The notes: a model not told the origin generated them from the sequence alone. Counted from the stretch's first letter, positions 28,274 through 37,157 are shown. The stretch: DNA of 64,000 nt from Gp6-AA40 sp035571515 (GCA_035571515.1 DATNCQ010000207.1:1-64000); one strand, 5' to 3'. Numbers and translations: made by a program.

Positions 28274-28945
28274 TCAGCTTCGGGACCTGGGATTTGCGAG
28301 CGGCGAGCTTTCCAGCTGCGCGAGCAGATCCCACGGGCCGTCGTAGATCGCGAGCGCGCCGCGGAGCGCGGCATCGCTCCATCCGCCGCAGCGGAACGCG
28401 ATGGCCGCGACGCCGGCACGCGAGGCGGCTTCGACGTCGTACGGCGTGTCGCCGATCATCACCGCCTGCGCCGCGGCGGCCTTCGCCTTCTTCAGCGCCG
28501 CGTGCACGATGTCGGGATCGGGCTTCGACTCCTCCGCATCGTCACCCGACGCGGGATCGCCGGCGAGCGATTCGGCGCCGGCAATCTTCACCAGCACCAC
28601 GAGCTCGTCGCGCGACGCGGAGCTGGCGGCGACCGTCTTCACGCCGAGCGCCTGCACGGCGGCGACGAGCGTGCCGGCGTCGCGAAACGCCTGCAGCCGC
28701 GGCAGGAAGGTCGACGTGAAGATCTCGCCCCGCCGCTCCGCGATCCGCTTGCCAAGGGGGGATTCCTCGTCGATGCCGGCCACCGCCGGCATCAGCTTGT
28801 CGCCGCCCATCCCGATGGCGCAGCGGACGTTCTCGAACTCGACCTGGATCCCCGCCTCGGCAAACGCCTGCACCCAGGCGTGGGCGTGGGCGTCATTACT
28901 GTCAACGAGGGTACCGTCGACATCGAACAGGACCGCGGAGAACAT
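28274..28945 (-). CDS. HAD-superfamily phosphatase (beta-phosphoglucomutase/PGPase-like)
   Basis: 223 aa. Motif I D8-x-D10 in LFDVDGTLVDSNDAHAHAW, motif II in VAASSASRDEL, motif III Lys in ESKPDPDIV and motif IV in MIGDTPYDVEAASRAG. A helical cap domain follows motif I, as in subfamily IA. The substrate is a small phosphorylated compound that cannot be named from sequence. It starts 33 bases after the diguanylate cyclase stop; the gap is filled by two small hairpins. Confidence 0.88.
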   Translation of the reverse strand: MFSAVLFDVDGTLVDSNDAHAHAWVQAFAEAGIQVEFENVRCAIGMGGDKLMPAVAGIDEESPLGKRIAERRGEIFTSTFLPRLQAFRDAGTLVAAVQALGVKTVAASSASRDELVVLVKIAGAESLAGDPASGDDAEESKPDPDIVHAALKKAKAAAAQAVMIGDTPYDVEAASRAGVAAIAFRCGGWSDAALRGALAIYDGPWDLLAQLESSPLANPRSRS

Positions 28946-28956
28946 GATGGGGAGGT

Positions 28957-28987
28957 CCGGCTGAAGCCGGTCCGCCTTCAGGCGGAC
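28957..28987. repeat. Two adjacent small hairpins at the diguanylate cyclase stop
   Basis: CCGGC-TGAA-GCCGG at 28957-28970, then GTCCGCC-TTCA-GGCGGAC at 28970-28987. The second supplies the TGA stop and last residues of the diguanylate cyclase gene. Confidence 0.7.
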
Positions 28988-29907
28988 GGGACTGGATCGA
29001 GCTCCACGAGCTGTCCGCCTTCGATCGCCACGCTCAGCGGATGGATGTGGTCCGCCCGCTTGTTCTTCGCCTCGTACATCAACTTGTCGGCGCGCTCGAG
29101 CAGCTCCTGCGCGATCTGATGGGCGATGGGGCGGCGTTCGGCGACGGCGCTCAGCATCAGGCAGACGATGCCGACGTCGACGCGGACGGGTTTCTCGGCG
29201 AGGCGCGGATCGTCGGAGGTCCAGTTGTAGCGCTGCACCGCTTCGCGGAAGCGCTCGGCGATCACCCACGCGGCGCGGCAGTCGTCGAGATCGGGGATGA
29301 GGAAGCAGAACTCGTCGCCGCCGAAGCGCGCGTGCAGGTCCTGGCTCGCGCGGACGTCGACGGCCTCCTGGGCGATCAGGTCGTCGGAGCGCACCTGCTC
29401 GCGCAGGAGTCGCGCGACGCGATCGATAATCTTGTCGCCCGCCGCATGCCCGAGCGTGTCGTTGTACCACTTGAACGAGTTGATATCGACCAGGCCGATG
29501 GCGCACCAGCGGCCGCGCTGCTCGAGCGCGAGAAACGCCTCGACCTGCTCGATGAAGCGGCGGAAGTTCATCAGCCGCGTCTTCGGATCGCGATGCACGC
29601 GGTCGGTGAGATCGGCGACGAGATCTTCGAAGTAGCGGGAGATGCTGCTGACGGTGGCGTCGCGGGCGGTGAGCTCGTCGCGGAGGCGGTTGAGGCGGTC
29701 GGTGAATCCGGCCGACACGGCCTGGATGGCCTCCTGCTTCGACTGCTGCCAGAGACGCTCGTGCTTCATGAACACGCCGTCGATGGCGTCGAGCAGCGCC
29801 TGCTCCTGCCCGGCAGGCAGGTGCATCCGGTCGCGGACCCACTGGTGGAGATCGGAGCGGGTCTCCGGCGGAAAGCCGTCAACGTCGAAGCTTTTGCGCA
29901 CTCTCAT
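28978..29907 (-). CDS. Diguanylate cyclase (GGDEF domain)
   Basis: Makes c-di-GMP from two GTP. The N-terminal about 95 residues form a helical, possibly coiled-coil region (FTDRLNRLRDELTARD) with no membrane segment. The cyclase domain begins at about residue 104 (HRDPKTRLMNFRRF, metal-binding LVDINSFKWYNDTLGHAAGD) and has the active-site FGGDEF at 195-200. The usual spacing of the inhibitory RxxD site is broken: RSDDLIA and ARFGGDEF are separated by about 13 extra residues (QEAVDVRASQDLH). The sensory input is not evident. The stop codon lies in a palindrome shared with the HAD gene spacer. Confidence 0.88.
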   Translation of the reverse strand: MRVRKSFDVDGFPPETRSDLHQWVRDRMHLPAGQEQALLDAIDGVFMKHERLWQQSKQEAIQAVSAGFTDRLNRLRDELTARDATVSSISRYFEDLVADLTDRVHRDPKTRLMNFRRFIEQVEAFLALEQRGRWCAIGLVDINSFKWYNDTLGHAAGDKIIDRVARLLREQVRSDDLIAQEAVDVRASQDLHARFGGDEFCFLIPDLDDCRAAWVIAERFREAVQRYNWTSDDPRLAEKPVRVDVGIVCLMLSAVAERRPIAHQIAQELLERADKLMYEAKNKRADHIHPLSVAIEGGQLVELDPVPSA

Positions 29908-30045
29908 TGCCGGCGGCCCGCGGACATTTCATGGCGAGAGCTTCAAACGACATGCCGAGCTGAAACTCTCCGCCCCGATTCGCTGGCTCAGCCGTACAGT
30001 CTTTCACGCAGGTTATCGACACTGCACCGTAGAAAGGACAGATCC

Positions 30046-30372
30046 ATGGAGCACCCTGAGGTGATCCGGCCCTCCGACCACGCCCAATGGCGGGCCGACC
30101 GGATGGGGAAAGGGACCATTTTCCAGTCACCCCGCCTGCTCGTTGGCCTGAATTGCTTCGAACCGGGCCAATTCCACCCGCTGCATACCCACCCCGGGAT
30201 GGACAAGGTCTATCAGGTCGTCGAAGGGGAAGGCGTCATCCTGCTCGAGGGCCGCGAATTGCCCATCAAGGCCGGCGAGCTCGTGGTCGCGCCCGAAGGC
30301 GTCCCGCATGGAATCCGGAACACCAGCAGCGGCCGCCTGCTCGTGCTGGCCATCCTGGCGCCGGCGCCGTGA
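30046..30372 (+). CDS. Small cupin-domain protein
   Basis: 108 aa single cupin barrel. Motif 1 is FHPLHTHPGMDKVYQVVEGEG (two His of HxH plus later Glu) and motif 2 VVAPEGVPHGIRN. Metal binding is likely. Such small cupins are enzymes or sensors of small ligands; no specific role can be given. AAAGGA precedes the ATG. It stands alone, divergent from the diguanylate cyclase. Confidence 0.85.
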   Translation: MEHPEVIRPSDHAQWRADRMGKGTIFQSPRLLVGLNCFEPGQFHPLHTHPGMDKVYQVVEGEGVILLEGRELPIKAGELVVAPEGVPHGIRNTSSGRLLVLAILAPAP

Positions 30373-30420
30373 CCAGAATGCCACCCTTAAGTGTCTTATG
30401 CCGATGCTCGACCGCAGGTC

Positions 30421-30426
30421 TATACT
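30421..30426 (+). promoter_or_regulatory. Candidate -10 box before the 30480 gene
   Basis: TATACT, the same hexamer as before the tannase-like gene, 54 bases ahead of the start codon. No firm -35. Confidence 0.3.
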
Positions 30427-30479
30427 CAGCCCGGCCGTAGCAGACACCTGCCGCCTCCGCCAAACCTCACGAGGAGCAC

Positions 30480-31475
30480 ATGATGGGCCGCCTTGCCAGG
30501 GGAAACGCCTCCCACTGGCCCACGAGCCACAGAGGCACAGAGCCACAGAGACTTGAAAATTTTGATCTCGGTGTCTCCGTCTCTCTGCGGCGACGTAGCT
30601 GGTGTGTGGTGATGGCGACCATGCTGGTGCTGCTCGCCGCGAATCACGCCGCGGCCCAGGCGGATCTCACGGGACTCTGGCGTCCGCTCGCGCGCAACGA
30701 GGACGGCAGCGGCATGATCGGCGATGCGGCCGGTCTCCCGATCACGAGCTCGGCGCGGTGGAGGGCCGACAGCTGGTCGCCGGAAGACTTCGACGTCACC
30801 GAGTGGGCGTGCCGGCCGCACGCCTGGCACTACTCGCTCGAAACGGTCCTCACGCAGATGCGCATCTGGACCGACATCGATCGCGAGACGCAGCGGATCG
30901 TCGCGTATCACGGTCACGTCAACCAGGAGGAGCAGGAGACCACCATCTGGATGGACGGGCGTCCCCATCCTTCCGCCAACGCGCTGCACACGTGGAGCGG
31001 CTTCTCGACCGGCGAGTGGGACGGCGACGATCTCGTCGTCACGACCACCCATCTCAAGGAGACCTACATCCGCCGCTCGGGCCTGATGCACAGCGACCAG
31101 GCGACGGTCCGCACGCGCTGGAGGCGGATGGGCGACTACCTGCAGGCGACGGTGATCATCTACGACCCGATCAACTTCGCCGAGCCGTACATCCGCAGCT
31201 CGATGATGTGGCTCAACGACCCGTCGATGGTGATGAGCCCGTACCCGTGTGAGGAGGCGACCGAGACCGCGCTCGCGCGCGGCGCCGTTCCGCACTTCCT
31301 GCCGGGCAAGAGCCCGCTGCCCGGTTTGAATCCGAACCTGACCGATCGATTCGGCACGCCGTTCGAGCCGCGGCAGGGAGGACCCCAGACGCTGTATCCC
31401 GAGTACATAGAGAAGATGAAGACGTTCAGGAGGCCGACGCAGCGCGTGCCGGGCGCCACCGAGAGCGAGCGCTGA
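30480..31475 (+). CDS. Exported protein of unknown function with repeat-coded N-terminal extension
   Basis: 331 aa; no family recognised. A strong ribosome site (CGAGGAGC) points to the ATG at 30480, but the hydrophobic signal segment (MATMLVLLAANHAAAQ) starts only at residue 45. Residues about 15-40 (SHRGTEPQR and following) are coded by an octamer repeat element lying between start codon and signal sequence. After cleavage the mature part begins ADLTGLWRPLARNEDGSG and contains CRPHAWHYSLE, AYHGHVNQEEQETTIWMDGR and WSGFSTGEWDGDDLVVTTTH, a pattern I have seen in acidobacterial secreted proteins without a known function. An internal start at 30612 is the alternative. Confidence 0.75.
   Translation: MMGRLARGNASHWPTSHRGTEPQRLENFDLGVSVSLRRRSWCVVMATMLVLLAANHAAAQADLTGLWRPLARNEDGSGMIGDAAGLPITSSARWRADSWSPEDFDVTEWACRPHAWHYSLETVLTQMRIWTDIDRETQRIVAYHGHVNQEEQETTIWMDGRPHPSANALHTWSGFSTGEWDGDDLVVTTTHLKETYIRRSGLMHSDQATVRTRWRRMGDYLQATVIIYDPINFAEPYIRSSMMWLNDPSMVMSPYPCEEATETALARGAVPHFLPGKSPLPGLNPNLTDRFGTPFEPRQGGPQTLYPEYIEKMKTFRRPTQRVPGATESER
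30525..30591. repeat. Octamer element with opposed arms inside a signal-peptide region
   Basis: Left arm 30525-30552: AGCCACAG, AGGCACAG, AGCCACAG, AGAC. Right arm 30568-30591: CTCGGTGT, CTCCGTCT, CTCTGCGG. Period 8, imperfectly inverted, reading frame kept throughout. Confidence 0.7.
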
Positions 31476-31501
31476 TGATATGTGAGGGGCGTCGATGATC
31501 T

Positions 31502-31555
31502 GGCGGGTCCGAAAGGACCCGCCCTACATGGCCGAAAGCGACCCGCCCTACATGT
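31502..31555. repeat. Family A palindrome plus partial second copy
   Basis: Stem GGCGGGTCC, loop GAAA, stem GGACCCGCC at 31502-31523, followed by CTACATG. A second, one-armed copy (GAAAGCGACCCGCC then CTACATG) follows to 31555. It sits between convergent genes. Confidence 0.85.
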
Positions 31556-31575
31556 GGCCGGCGCGCGTCAGCGCG

Positions 31576-32295
31576 CTACTGCGCGGCGGCGCCTGCTCCG
31601 CGTCCGCGCCCCGCGCCAGCGGCGCCCGCATGCGGCGGCACCGGGTACTGGCGCATGCCGTGGAACTCGTTGTTGTACATCGTCTGGTAGCGGATGCCGT
31701 TCCCGTCCTTGTCCACCCACGTGAACGAGGTCTGGAACAACGTCGCGGGCGGGTAGCCTTTCGGCACCGTCGCCTCGACGATGAACAGTCTCATCTCGTG
31801 CATCGCCACGTACGCGTAGGTGCGCGATCCGTCCACCGTGTTGGTGAGCTGCACCTCGTTGCCTTCGACCATGTCGTGCTGGCTCCACGTCAGGTCGCTC
31901 AGCTTCATGTTGTCGCGCTGAATGAGCTGCTTGGTGGCGAACTCGGTCGCCTCGCGCACGTCGTGTTTCCAGAGGCCCGGGCCGCTGAGATCCGTGCCGC
32001 GGCAGAGCGGCGCTCCCGGCGGGCACGTCTTGATGCGTTCGATCCCCATCTTCTCGATGCTGCCGTAGTCGACGACGGTGACGGCGTAGTGCTCCTTCCC
32101 CTTGTCGAAGCTGTAGACGCGCGCGGGCAGCATGAAATTCTGCTGCGACGTCCACGTCGTCTGCGCGACCTTCGGCTGGCCGGGGAAGTACACCTTGAAG
32201 CCGTCAGCGGTGTTTACGTAGTACTCATCGTCCTGCGCGGCGGCGAATCCGGATAGCGCGATGATGGCTGCCAGAACAAACGTCGTGGTCCGCAT
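31576..32295 (-). CDS. Exported protein of unknown function, paralogue 1
   Basis: 239 aa. Signal peptide about 1-20 (TTTFVLAAIIALSGFAAAQ). The mature part contains DGFKVYFPGQPKV, LPARVYSFDKGKEHYAVTV, DLTWSQHDMVEGNEVQLTN and PATLFQTSFTWVDKDGNGIR, closing with a Gly/Ala/Arg-rich tail. Two conserved Cys (TCPPGAPLCRG) could pair. The adjacent gene is a close paralogue with the same order of segments. TGGAGG lies before the ATG at 32295, deciding that start. The TWxSxxxFxLPAR and FPGQP features resemble small secreted proteins of unknown role. Confidence 0.8.
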   Translation of the reverse strand: MRTTTFVLAAIIALSGFAAAQDDEYYVNTADGFKVYFPGQPKVAQTTWTSQQNFMLPARVYSFDKGKEHYAVTVVDYGSIEKMGIERIKTCPPGAPLCRGTDLSGPGLWKHDVREATEFATKQLIQRDNMKLSDLTWSQHDMVEGNEVQLTNTVDGSRTYAYVAMHEMRLFIVEATVPKGYPPATLFQTSFTWVDKDGNGIRYQTMYNNEFHGMRQYPVPPHAGAAGAGRGRGAGAAAQ

Positions 32296-32322
32296 GAACT
32301 GCCTCCAGGAAACTCTCAACGT

Positions 32323-33018
32323 CTATTGCCCTCGCCCTGCAGCTGCCCCGCCTGCAAGCGGCGGCGGGGGATACACCCGCATGCCGTGAAGCTCGTTGGC
32401 GTAGATGATCTGATAGCGAATGCCCTTGCCGTCCTTGTCCACCCACCCCATCGACGTCTGGAAGAGCGTCGCGGGCGGCGAGTTTCTCGGCACCGTCGCC
32501 TCGGCAACGTACAGCTTCATTTCGTGCATCGCGACGAAGGCATAGGTGCGCGACTGATCCGCGTTGTTGGTCAGCTGCAGCTCCTGACCCTCGACGAGAT
32601 CGTGCTGGCTCCAAACGAAGTCGGTCAGCTTCGCGTCGCGCTGCATCAGCGAGTGGCTCGCATAGACGACCGCGCCGCGGACGTCGTGCTTCCAGAAGCC
32701 GAGGCCGCCGAGGTCGTTCCCCGTGCAGACGTTCGCGCGCGGCGGACAGCCCTTGGCGCGCTCGATGCCCATCTGCTCGATGCCGGTGTAATCGACGATC
32801 GTCACCGAGTAGTGCTCCTTGCCTTTGTCCACGGTGTAGACGCGCGCGGGCAGGACGTAGCCGTGTTCGGACTTCCAGGTCGTCGTCGAGACCGTCGGCT
32901 GGCCGGGAAAGACGATCTTGAACCCGTCGCGGGGGCTCGAATAGTCAGCCCACTCCTGGGCGGCGGCGATTCCAGGGACCGAGAGGATCAATGCGAGAAC
33001 GAGTGCGGTCGTGCGCAT
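32323..33018 (-). CDS. Exported protein of unknown function, paralogue 2
   Basis: 231 aa. Same architecture as the following gene: signal peptide (MRTTALVLALILSVPGIAAAQ), DGFKIVFPGQPTV, LPARVYTVDKGKEHYSVTI, GCPPRANVCTGND, DFVWSQHDLVEGQELQLTN and TLFQTSMGWVDKDGKGIR. GGAGGG precedes the ATG at 33018. The 27-base gap to paralogue 1 shows a tandem duplication transcribed together. Divergence between the copies is considerable, so the duplication is not recent. Confidence 0.82.
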   Translation of the reverse strand: MRTTALVLALILSVPGIAAAQEWADYSSPRDGFKIVFPGQPTVSTTTWKSEHGYVLPARVYTVDKGKEHYSVTIVDYTGIEQMGIERAKGCPPRANVCTGNDLGGLGFWKHDVRGAVVYASHSLMQRDAKLTDFVWSQHDLVEGQELQLTNNADQSRTYAFVAMHEMKLYVAEATVPRNSPPATLFQTSMGWVDKDGKGIRYQIIYANELHGMRVYPPPPLAGGAAAGRGQ

Positions 33019-33178
33019 GACAAAGCCCTCCGGCGGCGCCATATTGGCACAGAACGGCTTCCACTGCATCACCAGGGGACGCGCTTTGAGCGTGCACGTT
33101 CGTGCGCCGGCGCCGGTGCGGAGTTGTATCATTTGCCGCGCCTCCTTGCCGTTTTCTCTCCGTTTCAGTGAGGTTGCC

Positions 33179-34264
33179 ATGCAGCGTCGGGTTGCCGCGC
33201 GTGCGTCTTTCTTTCCTTCGCGTGCTTCGCGCGCTTCGTGGTCAGCCGCGCTCCTGATCGTGCTCATGGGTACCGCCGCGCACGCGGCGGGGACGCTCGA
33301 CATCTACTTCATCGACACGGAGGGTGGGCAGGCCACGCTGCTCGTCTCGCCCTCCGGCGACAGCCTTCTGATCGACGTCGGGTTTGCCGGCCTCGACACG
33401 CCGAATCCCGACAAGGACGTCGGGCGTGATGCCGCGCGGATCGCCGACGTCGCGCGGGCCGCGAAGCTGACGCGCATCGGCACCCTGCTCGTCACGCACT
33501 TCCACGGCGATCACGCGAGCGGCGTCACGCACCTGGAGCTGCCGGTGGGGACGTTTGTCGATCACGGTCCCGCGCTGCAGGACGTGCCGACGATGAAGCA
33601 GAAGGCTGGTGGGTACGCGGAGGACTGGGCGGCTGCCTTCGCACGCGCGAAGCACGTCGTCGTCTCCGCCGGTGACCGGATTGCCGTCGAGGGCCTCGAC
33701 GTCACCGTCGTCGAGGCGCTCGGTACGCCGATCGCGCGCGAGGGTGCGGCGAACCCGCACTGCAGCGACATCGCGAAGCGTCCGGACGGAAATCCCGAGG
33801 ACACGGCGTCGGTCGGCGTCGTCGTCGAGTACGGACGGTTTCGCTTCGCGAACTTCGGCGACCTGCCGTGGAACCAGGAAGTCGCGCTGCTCTGCCCGGC
33901 CAACCGTGTCGGCACGGTCGACGTCTACGAGGCGGCGGGCCACGGGCGCGAGCCGACGCCGGCCGTCGCGGCGATGGCGCCGAGGGTCGTGGTGCTCGAC
34001 AACGGCGCGCGCAAGGGCGGCGGCGCCGCCACGCTGGTGGCGTTCGGCAAGTCGCCGGGCTTCCTCGATCTCTGGCAGGTCCACAAGAACCTCGGCGGGG
34101 GGACCGGCGCCAATCCGGCCGACGGCTTCTCCGCAAACCTCGAGGACACCGACAACACGACGCATCCGGCGCACTACCTGAAGGTGTCCGCGTCCGACGA
34201 CGGCTCGTTTGCCGTGTTCAACTCCCGCACGAATGAAACCAGGGGCTACCCCGCTCGGAGGTGA
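33179..34264 (+). CDS. Exported metallo-beta-lactamase-fold protein (ComEC/Rec2-like hydrolase domain)
   Basis: 361 aa. The metal site HFHGDH (H107, H109, D111, H112) follows the strand LLIDVGFAG, and a GTLDIYFIDTEGGQATLL start is typical of ComEC-type stand-alone MBL domains. Later ligands are expected in FANFGDLPWN and AAGHGREP. The signal peptide is about residues 15-37, preceded by an unusual basic stretch (RASFFPSRASRASW) coded by CTTCG nonamers. GAGG lies before the ATG. The gene ends four bases before the Oar-like receptor gene, so the two may be co-transcribed. The substrate is unknown. Confidence 0.85.
   Translation: MQRRVAARASFFPSRASRASWSAALLIVLMGTAAHAAGTLDIYFIDTEGGQATLLVSPSGDSLLIDVGFAGLDTPNPDKDVGRDAARIADVARAAKLTRIGTLLVTHFHGDHASGVTHLELPVGTFVDHGPALQDVPTMKQKAGGYAEDWAAAFARAKHVVVSAGDRIAVEGLDVTVVEALGTPIAREGAANPHCSDIAKRPDGNPEDTASVGVVVEYGRFRFANFGDLPWNQEVALLCPANRVGTVDVYEAAGHGREPTPAVAAMAPRVVVLDNGARKGGGAATLVAFGKSPGFLDLWQVHKNLGGGTGANPADGFSANLEDTDNTTHPAHYLKVSASDDGSFAVFNSRTNETRGYPARR
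33215..33241. repeat. CTTCGNGNG nonamer array inside the MBL signal peptide
   Basis: CTTCGCGTG, CTTCGCGCG, CTTCGTGG. Same unit type as the arrays at 38357-38488 and 62768-62963. Confidence 0.65.
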
Positions 34265-34267
34265 GTG

Positions 34268-37126
34268 ATGAGGCGACTGCTCTGGGCGCTCGCGATCTTT
34301 CTTCTTCCCATCCCGGGATACGCACAGGAAGCGACCGTGACGGGCACGGTCGTGGATCAGACCGGCGGCGTGCTGCCGGGCGTGACCGTGACCGCGCTGC
34401 ACGAGGCCACCGGCAACACCTTCGTCGCCGTCACCGACGAACGCGGCATCTTCCGCCTGCCGGTGCGCGTCGGCACCTACCGGGTGCAGATGGAGCTGCC
34501 CGGGTTTGCGAGCGTCGCGGAGCGGTTCGAGGCGCTGGTCGGCCAGACGCTGACGCTCAACGCGCAGATGAAGCCGTCGACGGTGCAGGAATCGGTGACG
34601 GTCACCGGCGAAGCGCCGCTCATCCAGACCACGTCGTCGACGCTTGCCGGCAACATCGATCCGCGGCAGACGAAGGATCTGCCCGTCAACGGCGGCAACT
34701 GGCTGGACCTGTCGCTGCTCGCGCCGGGGAACCGATCGAACGGCGCCGATGCCAACACGCCGACCGCGCGCAACCGCTTCGATTTCCAGTTGAACATCGA
34801 CGGCCAGCAGGTCACCAACAACGGGCGCGCGAACGCGCAGAACCCGCGCGTCTCGCAGGAAGCGGTCGGCGAGTTCCAGTTCGTCGCCAGCCGCTGGGAC
34901 GCGTCGCAGGGGCGGTCGAACGGCGTGCTGGTGAACGCGGTGACGAGGTCGGGCACCAACACGAACACCGGCAGCTTCTCGGCGAGCTTCCGCAACGCGC
35001 GCTTCAACGCGCCGGACTTCGTCCAGGATCGCGTGCTGCCGTACTCGAACCAGCGCTTCAACGGCACCTACGGCGGGCCGCTGCGGAAGGACCGCGCCCA
35101 CTACTTCGTCTACTACGAGCGCGAACGCGAGCCGTCGACGATTACCTTCAACAGCCCCTACTCGACGTTCAACGTCGACCAGGAGCGCAAGGTGCTCGAC
35201 TGGAACGGCGGCACGCGCATCGACTTCCAGATGGGCGCGCAGCAGCACCTGATGATTCGCGGGACCAAGTGGCGCCGCACCGACCCGGCGTACGCGGGGC
35301 TGAACGGCGCGACGAGCCATCCCTCGGCGCAGGGCTATTCCTCGGCGATGTCGGACACGCTGTTTACCACCTTCTCGAAGGTGCTCGGCAACCGCGGGCT
35401 GAACGAGATCAAGGCGGGCTTCACCGGCGCCGTCGAGCGGAACCGCAGCGTCGTCGACTGGGCGCACCATCCGCAGGCGGGCGTCGCGGGCGTCACCAAC
35501 GGCGCGCCGCGCATCAACTTCAACGGCTACAGCTTCGGCAACAACAACACGAACTGGCCGCAGTCGCTCGGGCAGCAGGTCGTGTCGCTGCGGGACGACT
35601 TCACCTATTCCTTCAACAAGAGCGGCCGCCACGACGTCCGCATGGGCGCGGAATACCTGAACACCTTCTTCTACCTGTACAACTGCCGTCCGTGCGTCGG
35701 CATCTACGACGCCTCCACCTCGCGGCCGCCGGCCAACATCGAGCAGCTGATGCCGGTCTGGAACGACCCCGATACCTGGAACCTGAATGGGCTGAACCCG
35801 TTGATCCGCTCCTACCAGATTGGCGTCGGAGAGTTCGGCGGCCAGGCGCGGCGCAACACGGTCGCGACGTGGATCCAGGACGATTGGCAGATGACACGGC
35901 GGCTGACGCTGAACCTCGGGCTGCGCTACGACCTGCAGCCGAACTCGTTCGCGAACTTCGTCGAGGTGTTTCCCATCCTCAAGGGCGGGCGGCCGAACGA
36001 GACAACCGACTTCGGGCCGCGCGTCGGCTTCGCCTACACGCTCGACGAGCACACCGTGATTCGCGGCGGCGTCGGCCGCTACTACGGGCAGGTGATCGAC
36101 AACCTGACGTCGTTCACCCTCTCAGCGGCGACGACGTTCGTGGCGCAGGTGTTCAACGACGGCCGTCCCGACTTTGCCTCCAACCCGTTCAACGGGCCGC
36201 TGCCCAGCCTGCAGGCGCTGCGTCGCTCGGGCATCGATCAGAGCACCGGGTCGGCCATCGCGTCGCCCTTCATGACGATGCCGTACAGCTGGACGTCGTC
36301 TGTCGGATTCCAGCGCCAGATCGGGAACACGATGGCGTTGACGTCGGACTTCAACTTCAACGGCGCGCGGCACGAACGGCTCACGCTCAACAACCTGAAT
36401 CTGAGCTACAACCCCGCGACGGGTCTCAACTATCCGTTCACCGACGTCTCGCGGCGCCCGATTCCGGGCTGGGCGCTGACGCAGGTCTCCGTGAACACCG
36501 GCCGCTCGAATTACCGGGGCCTCGAGACCTCGTTCAACAAGCGGATGAGCAGCCACTACCAGTACTCGGTGACCTACACGCTCGCCGGGCTCTGGGACGA
36601 CGACCCGCAGCCGTACGCGGTCGACTGCACGAAGGAGACGGCGGAATCGTGGTGCACGATGGGACCGCTGCCGTTCAAGGTCGCGCCCGATCTCGGCGCC
36701 GAGTACGGCTTGGCCACCTCCGATCAGCGGCATCGCGCGGTGTTCAACGGGATCTTCGAGCTGCCGCAGGGGTTCCTGGTGAGCGGGTTGTACTTCTACG
36801 GATCGGGGGCGCGCTTCTCGGCGACCTCAGGCGGCGATCGCCGCGGCATCGGCACGGCGGCCGGCAGCCGCCTGCGCGCCGACGGGACGCTCGTGCCGCG
36901 CAACAGCTTCGTCGGCAACGCGATTCACCGCGTGGACCTGCGGGTCTCGAAGACGTTCCCGCTCGTCGGCCGCACGAAGATCGAGGGCTTCGTCGACTCG
37001 TTCAACCTGTTCAATCACGAGAACTACAACTCGTACACGCTGGTCGAGACGAGTCCGCTCTACGGGCGCGGGTCGGATGGCAGCCTCGCCCGGCGCCTGC
37101 AGCTCGGGTTTCGAGTGACGTTCTGA
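34268..37126 (+). CDS. Oar-like TonB-dependent receptor with carboxypeptidase-regulatory domain
   Basis: Outer-membrane receptor of about 952 aa. The signal peptide ends GYAQ at about residue 21. An N-terminal Ig-like carboxypeptidase-regulatory domain follows (VTGTVVDQTGGVLPGVTV, LPVRVGTYRVQMELPGF), then a TonB-box-like VQESVTVTGEAPLI, a plug (FDFQLNIDGQQVTNNGR) and a long beta-barrel ending in VTF. This is the Oar/SusC-adjacent type that Acidobacteriota carry in large numbers. CGGAGG precedes the ATG; the GTG one codon upstream is less likely. The ligand is unknown, polymers or peptides being usual guesses. Confidence 0.92.
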   Translation: MRRLLWALAIFLLPIPGYAQEATVTGTVVDQTGGVLPGVTVTALHEATGNTFVAVTDERGIFRLPVRVGTYRVQMELPGFASVAERFEALVGQTLTLNAQMKPSTVQESVTVTGEAPLIQTTSSTLAGNIDPRQTKDLPVNGGNWLDLSLLAPGNRSNGADANTPTARNRFDFQLNIDGQQVTNNGRANAQNPRVSQEAVGEFQFVASRWDASQGRSNGVLVNAVTRSGTNTNTGSFSASFRNARFNAPDFVQDRVLPYSNQRFNGTYGGPLRKDRAHYFVYYEREREPSTITFNSPYSTFNVDQERKVLDWNGGTRIDFQMGAQQHLMIRGTKWRRTDPAYAGLNGATSHPSAQGYSSAMSDTLFTTFSKVLGNRGLNEIKAGFTGAVERNRSVVDWAHHPQAGVAGVTNGAPRINFNGYSFGNNNTNWPQSLGQQVVSLRDDFTYSFNKSGRHDVRMGAEYLNTFFYLYNCRPCVGIYDASTSRPPANIEQLMPVWNDPDTWNLNGLNPLIRSYQIGVGEFGGQARRNTVATWIQDDWQMTRRLTLNLGLRYDLQPNSFANFVEVFPILKGGRPNETTDFGPRVGFAYTLDEHTVIRGGVGRYYGQVIDNLTSFTLSAATTFVAQVFNDGRPDFASNPFNGPLPSLQALRRSGIDQSTGSAIASPFMTMPYSWTSSVGFQRQIGNTMALTSDFNFNGARHERLTLNNLNLSYNPATGLNYPFTDVSRRPIPGWALTQVSVNTGRSNYRGLETSFNKRMSSHYQYSVTYTLAGLWDDDPQPYAVDCTKETAESWCTMGPLPFKVAPDLGAEYGLATSDQRHRAVFNGIFELPQGFLVSGLYFYGSGARFSATSGGDRRGIGTAAGSRLRADGTLVPRNSFVGNAIHRVDLRVSKTFPLVGRTKIEGFVDSFNLFNHENYNSYTLVETSPLYGRGSDGSLARRLQLGFRVTF

Positions 37127-37134
37127 AAAAGGAA

Positions 37135-37156
37135 GGCGGGTCCGAAAGGACCCGCC
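37135..37156. repeat. Family A palindrome between convergent genes
   Basis: Stem GGCGGGTCC, loop GAAA, stem GGACCCGCC, nine bases after the receptor stop. It is immediately followed by an ACTGCCC-type array. Confidence 0.85.
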
Positions 37157-37157
37157 C

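Noticed and set aside
33242..36052. 936-codon minus-strand ORF over the MBL and Oar-like genes
   Set aside because: Shadow; spans two real genes and has no recognisable motif.
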